Positions 43,213 to 50,807 of a stretch of 64,000 nt of DNA are shown piece after piece. Numbering within the stretch: the first letter of the stretch is position 1; every line of letters begins with the position of its first letter. The stretch covers positions 1-64,000 of the forward strand of contig JABARH010000040.1 in the NCBI GenBank assembly GCA_019187665.1. The letters are read 5' to 3'. The notes below the pieces were generated by a model. That model did not search any database. It was given only the letters and a program-made list of their open reading frames with translations, and was not told the DNA's origin. The position numbers and the translations under genes are program-made. Source of the stretch: Anaerolineales bacterium. Its GTDB lineage: Bacteria > Chloroflexota > Anaerolineae > Anaerolineales > Villigracilaceae.

Positions 43213-44613
43213 ATGAACTTCACTGAATATAACTTCCTGCTCTTCTTTCTGATCGTCTTTAGCGCGTACTGGCTCCTCAAACGAACTGCCTGGCAAAACC
43301 TCCTCCTGTTGGTTGCCGGATTTGTATTTTATGGCTGGGTGCATCCATGGTATGCGCTTCTGCTGGGGCTGTCCATCGCAGTTGACTACTTCATCGCGCT
43401 CGGCATTGCCGGCGATCGCGCCCACTCGGGCAGGCTGACTGCGCTCAGCGTGCTGTTCAACGTGGGCGTGCTGGCTTTTTTCAAATATGGCAATATCATC
43501 GCGCCCGGCCTGGCAGACGCGTTCCACCAATTTGGCTGGGAAGCAGACTTTCTGCTCAAGCAGGTGATCCTGCCTGCGGGGTTGTCGTTCTACACCCTCA
43601 AAAAACTGGCATACATCCTGGATGTTTCGCGCGGCATTCTCGAACCGCTGCGCGACCCGCTTGCATTTGGCCTGTTCATCTCCTTCTTTCCGCAGATCAC
43701 CGCCGGCCCCATTGACCGCGCCCAGACCCTCATCCCGCAGATCCAGTCTGCACGCGTGTGGAAGGCCGATCATTTCCACCGCGCCTGGCCCCTGATCGTG
43801 ATGGGCTTCTTCAAAAAGATCGTCATCGCCAATACCCTCGCCGCCGTCGTGGACCGCGTCTTCGCCTACCAACACCCCACCCGCTTCATGCTGCTCGCAG
43901 CCGGGTTCACCTTTGCCATCCAGGTTCTGGCCGATTTTTCCGCCTATACCGACCTGGCGCGCGGCCTGGCGCGCCTGCTCGGCTTTGAAACCTCCAAAAA
44001 CTTCAACGCGCCCTACCTTTCGCTCACCCCCACCGAATTTTGGAACCGCTGGCACATCACCCTTTCCACCTGGCTGCGCGACTACATCTTCTTCCCGCTG
44101 CGACGCGCCCTCCTGCGGGCGCGCGCGCCGGGCTGGATGTCCGACACCCTGCCGCCCATCGTCACCATGCTCCTCAGCGGAATCTGGCACGGCGCGGGCT
44201 GGACGTATGCACTGTGGGGCGGCCTCTTCGGCGTGTTGATCGTCGTCTATCAATGGCTGGGGATGGGCGGCGCGTGGAAACCGGCCAACCGCTTCCACGC
44301 CTTCATCGCCTGGCTGGTCATGCTCTTCATTCTAACGGCGCTCTTCCTCATCTTTCGCGCGCCCTCGCTGGAGTGGCTGGGCGCGGCCTGGACAACGGGC
44401 GCGACCCTGGGCACGCGTAACGAACTGGCCGCCGCGCTGATCAACCTATCCGTCACGCTTTGCTTTATGCTGCCGCTGGCGATCAAGCATCTCCTCGACC
44501 GCGCCTTTCGCCCAGACTCGAACCTGCATGCAATCTATTACGTCGCGGCCACACTCGTCATGTTCGTTTATCTAAACGCCGCCACGCCCGACTTCATCTA
44601 CTTCCGCTTCTAA
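43213..44613 (+). CDS. MBOAT O-acyltransferase (AlgI-like), copy 1
   Basis: The 466-residue polytopic membrane protein has about eleven helices and the MBOAT catalytic histidine in GIWHGAGW near residue 326, preceded by the conserved W-N-R-W-H-I-T-L-S-T-W-L-R-D-Y segment near 277. AlgI moves acetyl groups across the membrane for polysaccharide O-acetylation. The SGNH gene follows after seven bases, giving the known AlgI/AlgJ-type pair. No polymerase or glycosyltransferase lies nearby. A TACAAT box near 43170 may be its promoter. Confidence 0.93.
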   Translation: MNFTEYNFLLFFLIVFSAYWLLKRTAWQNLLLLVAGFVFYGWVHPWYALLLGLSIAVDYFIALGIAGDRAHSGRLTALSVLFNVGVLAFFKYGNIIAPGLADAFHQFGWEADFLLKQVILPAGLSFYTLKKLAYILDVSRGILEPLRDPLAFGLFISFFPQITAGPIDRAQTLIPQIQSARVWKADHFHRAWPLIVMGFFKKIVIANTLAAVVDRVFAYQHPTRFMLLAAGFTFAIQVLADFSAYTDLARGLARLLGFETSKNFNAPYLSLTPTEFWNRWHITLSTWLRDYIFFPLRRALLRARAPGWMSDTLPPIVTMLLSGIWHGAGWTYALWGGLFGVLIVVYQWLGMGGAWKPANRFHAFIAWLVMLFILTALFLIFRAPSLEWLGAAWTTGATLGTRNELAAALINLSVTLCFMLPLAIKHLLDRAFRPDSNLHAIYYVAATLVMFVYLNAATPDFIYFRF

Positions 44614-44620
44614 CCCGTCC

Positions 44621-45652
44621 ATGCGATTCTTCCTCAAATACCTCGCGCTCCTGCTCCTGTCGCTGGCTGGATTAACCTGGTACATCCCGTTCCACTACGA
44701 CATGGAATATCCGCAGCCCGCCGGCCCGCGCTTCACCGATGAAATTCGAAAAATTCATGCGCGTATCATCGAAGAAAACCATGTGGAGGTTGTGCTGGTC
44801 GGCGATTCCACCCTCGACCGCAGCGTGGATGAAACCCTCTTCAGTGAAGTCATCGGCCAGCGCGCACACATGATCCGCATTCCTGCCTCCAGCACCGCGC
44901 TCTGGTACCTGGTGCTGAAGAATATCCTCATCGGCGAAACAACAAACCCTCCCGATACCATGATCCTGATGTTCCGCGACACGATCTTAACCCTGCCCGA
45001 TTATCACGTGAGCGGCGGGCGCGAGACCGAAATAGACGAATACGCCACCGCCAACGAAGACTTCGTGGTGCAAACCGCCTACCTCAACTTTATGAACCCC
45101 CTGGAGATCGCCGCCGAACAATATCTTCCCCTCTACGGAGCGCGGCGGCGCATCACCGATTCCATCGAATCCTATTCGCGCGCCCTCCTGCCGGGCCTGT
45201 TCCTATCCTGTGGCGTCGAATGTTCTGCGCGCACCTTTGGCGACGTATTCATCAATATCGAAAACATCAACCCCGACTTCAGCCAGGGCGTTCTCATGGG
45301 CGAGGAGGAAAACCTCTATACCTCCCGCGCCCTGAATTTCGACGCGCAAATCGGGCGCTCCTTCCTGCCGGAACTGATTCGCCTCGCGCGGGAAAGTGGA
45401 ATCAACCTCATCTTCGTCCACGCCCGCACCCTGACCTTTCCGAATCTCGAATCACAACCGGACGGATTGGCGGAATACAAAAGCAAACTCTTCGCCTACC
45501 TCGCGCAAAACAACGTCGCCGTGCTGGATTACTCCTTCGACCCGCGCCTTCCCCCGGAATATTTCGCCGACCCGCTGCACATGAACGCGCAGGGACAGGC
45601 CGTCTTCTCACGCATCCTGGGCGAAGATATCCGCAACCTGATCCCTCGTTAA
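44621..45652 (+). CDS. SGNH-hydrolase-like acyltransferase partner, copy 1
   Basis: The 343-residue protein has a single N-terminal membrane helix (residues 4–22) and an extracytoplasmic SGNH-type domain. The block I nucleophile is in V-G-D-S-T near 61. The catalytic D-x-x-H is D-P-L-H near 317–320. Arrangement beside an MBOAT protein matches AlgJ/AlgX or DltD-like proteins that place acetyl groups on an extracellular glycan. Two cysteines near 200 could form a disulfide. It is 12 bases from the second MBOAT gene. Confidence 0.82.
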   Translation: MRFFLKYLALLLLSLAGLTWYIPFHYDMEYPQPAGPRFTDEIRKIHARIIEENHVEVVLVGDSTLDRSVDETLFSEVIGQRAHMIRIPASSTALWYLVLKNILIGETTNPPDTMILMFRDTILTLPDYHVSGGRETEIDEYATANEDFVVQTAYLNFMNPLEIAAEQYLPLYGARRRITDSIESYSRALLPGLFLSCGVECSARTFGDVFINIENINPDFSQGVLMGEEENLYTSRALNFDAQIGRSFLPELIRLARESGINLIFVHARTLTFPNLESQPDGLAEYKSKLFAYLAQNNVAVLDYSFDPRLPPEYFADPLHMNAQGQAVFSRILGEDIRNLIPR

Positions 45653-45664
45653 CTCATCCGACGC

Positions 45665-47050
45665 ATGGCCTTCACCGAATACGACTTTCTCGTTTTTTTT
45701 CTCATACTCCTCGCCGCCTACTGGCTGATCAAACGCCGCGCATGGCAGAACGCGCTGCTGCTCCTTGCCAGTTATATTTTCTATGCCTGGGTGCATCCGT
45801 GGTATGCGCTCCTGCTCGGCTTCTCCACACTCTTCGATTATTTTCTGGCGCTCGCCATTGCCGCGCGGCGCGACCGCACAAAATCATTGCTGACGATCAG
45901 CCTCCTGCTCAATGTGGGCGTGCTGGCCTTCTTCAAATACTTTGATTTCTTTGCCGCAGACATCTCGCGCCTGCTCATTCGCCTCCACCTGGCCCCGGAC
46001 GGAACTCTGCTTCAGATTCTCCTGCCCCTCGGCCTTTCCTTTTTCACTCTCAAAAAGATCGCCTACGTTGTGGATGTCTCGCGCGGGACACTGGAACCGG
46101 AGCGCGACCTGACGGCCTTCGGACTCTTCGTCGCCTTCTTTCCGCAACTGCTGGTCGGGCCGATTGACCGCGCTCAAAACCTGATCCCCCAGATTCAATC
46201 TGACCGCGTCTGGAAACCAGAATACTTTAAGCGCGCCTGGCCGCTCCTGCTGATGGGCTTCTTCAAAAAGATCGTCATTGCCGATACCATCCGCTCCGCC
46301 GTGGACCGGGTCTTCGTTCTGGGCGAACCTTCGCCCCTGCTCATTCTGGCCGCGACCCTGGCCTTTATGTTCCAGCTCCTCGCCGATTTCTCCGGCTACA
46401 CCGACATTTCGCGCGGCCTGGCCTGCCTCTTCGGCTTCGACACCCCAGAGAATTTCCGCGCCCCATTCACAGCAGCCACCCCGGCCCAATTCTGGGATCG
46501 CTGGCATATCACCCTTTCCACATGGCTGCGCGACTACTTATATTTTCCGCTCGGAGGCAGCCGCGTTTCCACGGCGCGCCACTACTTCAACCTGCTGTTC
46601 ACATTTTTCATCTGTGGCCTCTGGCACGGGGCCGGCTGGAATTACGTCGTCTGGGGATTGTACTTCGGCGCGCTGTCGGTGATCTATCGCGCCCTGGGAA
46701 TGGGACGCGACTGGAAGCCATCCCGCCGCATAACCTATTGGGTCGCGCGCGTTGTGATGTTCCTGCTCCTGCTGGTCGCGTTCCTCTTCTTCCGCATCCC
46801 CTCTCTCGACTGGCTGGCGGGCGCGCTGACGGGCGGCACCTTCACCGGCTCCGCCCAAAGCGTTGTGGCGGCGCTGGTCACCCTGTCCACCGGGTTGGTG
46901 TATGCCATTCCCATGCTCGTCAAACATGAAATGGACCGCCGCCTGCCATCCACCTCCATCCTGTTCGATATTTATTTCGCGCTTGCGGCGTTGGGTATTT
47001 TGCTATACGTAAACTCCGGCGCGGCCGATTTCATCTACGCACAATTTTGA
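45665..47050 (+). CDS. MBOAT O-acyltransferase (AlgI-like), copy 2
   Basis: The 461-residue paralogue of the gene at 43213 shares the same N-terminal plan, FTEYxFLxFFLIxxxAYWLxKR. The catalytic histidine is in GLWHGAGW near 320, and W-D-R-W-H-I-T-L-S-T-W-L-R-D-Y is conserved. Gene order and sequence show a tandem duplication of the whole MBOAT–SGNH unit. The two copies may act on different glycans or positions. Start and stop spacing imply one transcript. Confidence 0.93.
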   Translation: MAFTEYDFLVFFLILLAAYWLIKRRAWQNALLLLASYIFYAWVHPWYALLLGFSTLFDYFLALAIAARRDRTKSLLTISLLLNVGVLAFFKYFDFFAADISRLLIRLHLAPDGTLLQILLPLGLSFFTLKKIAYVVDVSRGTLEPERDLTAFGLFVAFFPQLLVGPIDRAQNLIPQIQSDRVWKPEYFKRAWPLLLMGFFKKIVIADTIRSAVDRVFVLGEPSPLLILAATLAFMFQLLADFSGYTDISRGLACLFGFDTPENFRAPFTAATPAQFWDRWHITLSTWLRDYLYFPLGGSRVSTARHYFNLLFTFFICGLWHGAGWNYVVWGLYFGALSVIYRALGMGRDWKPSRRITYWVARVVMFLLLLVAFLFFRIPSLDWLAGALTGGTFTGSAQSVVAALVTLSTGLVYAIPMLVKHEMDRRLPSTSILFDIYFALAALGILLYVNSGAADFIYAQF

Positions 47051-47053
47051 GCC

Positions 47054-48076
47054 ATGTATAACTTTCAACGTTTCTTTCTGTTATTTCTCGGCGGCGTGCT
47101 GGCCTCCTCTGCATTGGCGGTGATGGGCGGGCGCGTTCCTTTTCCCGGCACACCTGGCCCGGATTTCACGCCTGGCATCGAGACCCTGCACCAGAATGCG
47201 CTCGCGGCCCAACAACCGGAACTTGTCCTGCTCGGCGATTCGATCGCCGAGGAAAACCTGGACATGGATATGATCGCCGAACAGACCGGCCTGTCCTCCT
47301 ACCGCATGACGTTTGGCGGTTCGGCCTCGGCGTTGTGGTATCTGGCAGTCAAAAATAATATCGTCACCGCTTCACACCGTCCGCGCTATCTTGTGATTGT
47401 GTTCCGAGATTCCGAGATGACCGCGCCGGGCTATCGCGTGCAGGGAAAATTATTCACCGCGCTGGATGAACTGGCCTCCCCTGAAGATCGGGTCGTTATC
47501 GAGCGTTCTTATCTGCGGACGATGAATCCGCTGGAAACGTTTGCGGAAACCTATTTTCCGTTGTATGGATTTCGCAATTTCTTCCGTAGCGCGGTGGATG
47601 AACATGTGTATGCCCTGCCGTATATCTTCCTTCAATGTGGAAAACGCTGTACGGACCGGGCGGTGCTGAATGTATTCAATTTCAAAAATAACGCCGCGCC
47701 GGATAAGGTGAAAGGTTCGCTCGACCCGGAGGAAAACCTGCTGTATTCGATGGAAGGACTCGACTTCGAGACGCAGGTGGATGATTCCTACCTGCCGGAT
47801 ATCCTGCGCCTGTGCCGCGAAAACCACATTCAGTTAATTCTGGTGCGCGCTAAAAGCGCGCGTTTTGCCACTCCCGCCGAGGAACCGCGCGGCCTGAAGG
47901 AATATTTGAAGAAATTCGAATCATACGTGGAAGCCGACGGCGCGCTCTACCTGGATATTTCCGCCGGGCCGCGCGTGTCGCTGGAGGATTTCATCGACGC
48001 GTATCACGTCCAGCCGCAGGCGCGGGCGCGGTATACGCAGATGTTCATTGACGCGCTGTTGTCCGTGTTGCCCTAG
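47054..48076 (+). CDS. SGNH-hydrolase-like acyltransferase partner, copy 2
   Basis: The 340-residue protein has a signal anchor (residues 6–24) and an SGNH-type domain with L-L-G-D-S near 61 and D-A-Y-H near 315. It is clearly related to the 44621 gene: A-L-W-Y-L-A-V-K-N aligns with A-L-W-Y-L-V-L-K-N, and L-R-T-M-N-P-L-E with L-N-F-M-N-P-L-E. It completes the second acetylation module. Its stop codon is shared, on the opposite strand, with the convergent polyprenol-kinase-like gene (CTAG). Confidence 0.8.
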   Translation: MYNFQRFFLLFLGGVLASSALAVMGGRVPFPGTPGPDFTPGIETLHQNALAAQQPELVLLGDSIAEENLDMDMIAEQTGLSSYRMTFGGSASALWYLAVKNNIVTASHRPRYLVIVFRDSEMTAPGYRVQGKLFTALDELASPEDRVVIERSYLRTMNPLETFAETYFPLYGFRNFFRSAVDEHVYALPYIFLQCGKRCTDRAVLNVFNFKNNAAPDKVKGSLDPEENLLYSMEGLDFETQVDDSYLPDILRLCRENHIQLILVRAKSARFATPAEEPRGLKEYLKKFESYVEADGALYLDISAGPRVSLEDFIDAYHVQPQARARYTQMFIDALLSVLP

Positions 48077-48774
48077 AACAGGAACAGCCCGAGCAGGACC
48101 GCGGTGAATGGCACGGTGAGATTGTCCACGTCGCGGAAGGGGAGCGATTCGACCGCGGCGGCGGCAAGGGCGAGGAAAAACAGGGGGGCGAGGTACCCGC
48201 TGAAGGGTCCGGGAAAGAGGCGCAGTGAAACGCAGGCCCATAAAATAAAGGCGGCCAGTATAAATCCGCCGAGGAATACGCTGACGGATCCAGCCACAGA
48301 TTTTTCGCGGCTCCAGGGCAGTTTGGGAGAGGCGACGCGGCGTCCGATCACATCCGCGATTCCGTCGCCGCCGCACATGAGCATGAGGGCGGTCATGCCG
48401 ACCGGGGTCTCTTTCCAGAAGAGGAGGGTGAGCGCGACAAAGGCCATGCCATAGTAGAGCGGGCCGCGCAGGATCTCGCGGCGGTCACCGCTGCGCGACA
48501 TGGCGCGGATGGAGGCTTCGTCCTGGACGACGCCGAGACCGATGAGAGCGAATTGAACGGTAATGAGGAATGGGACTGCCGCGGCCAGCCAGCGCGCTTC
48601 GGGAGAGTCGTTGAACAGGAGCCAGCACAGCACGAAGATCGGGCCGGTGCCGATGTGAATGATTTTGCGGCTGAGACGACTTTCGATCCAGCCCTGGTGA
48701 GCGGCAAAATCCATGAGGCGCAGCCATGCGATACAGAGCGCGAGGGTGATGAGGGCGGCGATCCAGTTGTTCAT
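48073..48774 (-). CDS. Polyprenol/phytol kinase-like (CTP-dependent) membrane protein
   Basis: The 233-residue protein has about seven membrane segments and the family signatures SRKIIHIGTGP and CGGDGIADVIGRR followed by KSVAGSVSVFLGG. These match the phytol kinase VTE5, dolichol kinase SEC59 and diacylglycerol kinase DGK1 group, which phosphorylate isoprenoid or lipid alcohols using CTP. The start at 48774 has TTGGAGG upstream. Longer in-frame starts would cross the terminator at 48812. Its substrate is unknown. Confidence 0.85.
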   Translation of the reverse strand: MNNWIAALITLALCIAWLRLMDFAAHQGWIESRLSRKIIHIGTGPIFVLCWLLFNDSPEARWLAAAVPFLITVQFALIGLGVVQDEASIRAMSRSGDRREILRGPLYYGMAFVALTLLFWKETPVGMTALMLMCGGDGIADVIGRRVASPKLPWSREKSVAGSVSVFLGGFILAAFILWACVSLRLFPGPFSGYLAPLFFLALAAAAVESLPFRDVDNLTVPFTAVLLGLFLF

Positions 48775-48811
48775 GTGTGCCTCCAACGGAAGGAATGGGA
48801 CAATTGTAAAC

Positions 48812-48846
48812 AAAAAAGAGCAGGCGTTTACCGCCTGCTCTTTTTT
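48812..48846 (-). terminator. Terminator after the secreted protein gene
   Basis: AAAAAAGAGCAGGCG and CGCCTGCTCTTTTTT form a long stem with A and T runs. It lies just after the stop of the leftward gene at 48860 and before the kinase-like gene. Confidence 0.92.
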
Positions 48847-48859
48847 TGTGCACGAAAGG

Positions 48860-50509
48860 TTATCGAATGGTGATCTCGTCCACGTAAATTCTGGCGCCGG
48901 AGAGGTGAATGATCTGGAAAGTGTGCACGCCGGGGGCAAGATCATCTCGAGTGTAGAGACGCTTCCACAGGGTGACGCGGGATTTCATGTTGATCTGGGC
49001 GACCGCCGCTCCGTCAACCCGAATCTCGGCCAGGCCACCGGCTGAATTGACAAGATAGGTGAAGGTAAAGCCGGTGCCATTGAACACGAAGAGCGCTGAG
49101 TTACCGGCTGTGGCTGAATACTGGTAATGACCGCTGGTGGCAAAGGCTCCTGTAGAGGGCAGCCATGCGCCGAAGTACACCCAACCGGAGAACAGATCAT
49201 CGTATTTGCCTGCACTGGAGGGCGGAGGAGCGGGAGCGACCACACCGGGACTGTTGGACAAATTGCCGGGAGTTGCATCCGCCGGTTCATCGAGGGCGCG
49301 GATGGCAAAATAATATTGGGTGCCGGGAATAAGGTCAAGCGTCATGCTCTCGGGCTGCCCGGCTTCCTGAGGCGTTGGCTCTCCACTGACTGGCGTGGCG
49401 GCGTTCCAGTCGGTTTCGTTCAGGATGGGGCTGGCGGTGGAGTAGCGCAAGTCGTAAGACATGGCAGCGCCGGTCATGTCATCGTCGCCCACGGCCGTCC
49501 ACGCCAGGTCAACCGCGCCATAGGCCGCGCCTTGTGTGGCTGTAAGATCATTGATAGTGGCGGGAGGTACGGCATCCGGCGCGCCAACGATTTCAATGGC
49601 GTCTATGCTGACATAGCGCGTGAGGTGGCGAAACTCAACGGTGTGGATTCCTTCCGGGAACACCGGGCTGATATATTCCAGCTGGTAGGCGGTGACTCCT
49701 TTTTGATCAATGTCATCAAAGGCCGTGGCGTTTCCATCCAGATGCATTGCGAGACGACCATAGGAAAGGCTGCGTGAGTAATAGAGTTTGAACTGGATGC
49801 CGTCGAAGGTAACGGTGGATGTGTTTCCGATTTTGCGCGAATAGCGAAAACCGCCATTGTATGCTTTGGCAACAGTGGCGTCGATCCAGGTGCCTGTGTA
49901 AGCAAAGACAGGATCGCCGTCGTCATATTTGATTCCGGGAGCGGCGACGTTGGGCGCACTCGTAAACGATAGATTCAAGGTCATAAAATCCGTCGCGGCT
50001 AAAGCGCTAGACGGGCGGCCGGACGGGGGCATGGGATTGACGTTGAATTGCATGACCTCAATGTAATATTTTGTGCCTGCCTTCATTTGCACGACCGTCT
50101 CGGCCTGGCTATTGCCGGCCGAATCGTCATCGCAAGCGACTTCGGTCAGGTTGCCGCGCGTACCTGTCCATACCGCAATCACGGCATCGAAGTTGCTGCC
50201 CAGCGTATTGATGGTCGCGTTTCCGTAGCTGGTGGGAGTGAAGGAATACCAAACCGAATGAAGATAGGGGAAGCCAGTGCAGGATGCCTGCGGATCGTCA
50301 AAGGCGACTGTGGAATCGTTGTACGTGGCTTCACTCATCGTCTTCGTATCGGGCACGGTAAGAAATACAGTGGCGGCGCTGATATCGTTGTTGATGGGCG
50401 CGGCGGCCAGCGCGGAAGACGGCATGCCAAGAGCCGCCATCAATAAAGCACAGAGTACGATCACGTTCAGCGTAATGCCGCGTTGGGTCGTGTGGATTTT
50501 TGTTTTCAT
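48860..50509 (-). CDS. Secreted modular protein (PPC-like and fibronectin-like domains)
   Basis: The 549-residue protein has a signal peptide (about 1–36, ending near A-L-A-A-A). It continues with a beta-sandwich resembling bacterial pre-peptidase C-terminal domains (SVWYSFTPTSYGNATINT), a carbohydrate-binding-like module opening Y-D-D-G-D-P, and a fibronectin III-like domain (DLAWTAVGDDDMTG). A second Y-D-D…W-x-Y-x-G-x-W module closes it. No catalytic residues are seen, so binding or structural roles on the cell surface are likely. It is a paralogue of the next gene. Confidence 0.75.
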   Translation of the reverse strand: MKTKIHTTQRGITLNVIVLCALLMAALGMPSSALAAAPINNDISAATVFLTVPDTKTMSEATYNDSTVAFDDPQASCTGFPYLHSVWYSFTPTSYGNATINTLGSNFDAVIAVWTGTRGNLTEVACDDDSAGNSQAETVVQMKAGTKYYIEVMQFNVNPMPPSGRPSSALAATDFMTLNLSFTSAPNVAAPGIKYDDGDPVFAYTGTWIDATVAKAYNGGFRYSRKIGNTSTVTFDGIQFKLYYSRSLSYGRLAMHLDGNATAFDDIDQKGVTAYQLEYISPVFPEGIHTVEFRHLTRYVSIDAIEIVGAPDAVPPATINDLTATQGAAYGAVDLAWTAVGDDDMTGAAMSYDLRYSTASPILNETDWNAATPVSGEPTPQEAGQPESMTLDLIPGTQYYFAIRALDEPADATPGNLSNSPGVVAPAPPPSSAGKYDDLFSGWVYFGAWLPSTGAFATSGHYQYSATAGNSALFVFNGTGFTFTYLVNSAGGLAEIRVDGAAVAQINMKSRVTLWKRLYTRDDLAPGVHTFQIIHLSGARIYVDEITIR

Positions 50510-50760
50510 GAGTACCTCCAGTTTGAACGAATCCGCCGGGACAAGAGCGGCCCCGGTGAATTAAATCGGCTCAATGTCTCTTTGGCTTGTGTGTCTCTTC
50601 TATTTTATAGGAAAAAAGGCCGTCGTTGTTCACATTTTTGTCAGGCAAGAACCTCGCCGGTACTTTTGGGTGAGGTTTTATTGCGCAGGTTCGCATTATA
50701 CGGCTTAGCCTCTTCACATGGAGGGGCCGTGTTGTATCCGCCCGTTCGCCGGGCGGTAAA

Positions 50761-50797
50761 CAGCAAAGGGTCAGGCCAGAGGCCTGACCCTTTGCTG
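50761..50797 (-). terminator. Perfect 17-bp terminator hairpin
   Basis: CAGCAAAGGGTCAGGCC (50761–50777) is repeated inverted at 50781–50797 around AGA. It lies 11 bases after the stop of the 50808 gene and serves the leftward transcript. The rest of the 298-base gap to 50509 holds no gene; an AT-rich TATAAAAT on the minus strand near 50603 may be the promoter of the 48860–50509 gene. Confidence 0.85.
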
Positions 50798-50807
50798 TTG
50801 GATGCGT

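Noticed and set aside
48073..48076. Shared CTAG stop of two convergent genes as a functional feature
   Set aside because: CTAG is its own complement, so convergent TAG stops can overlap by chance. No further signal was found there.
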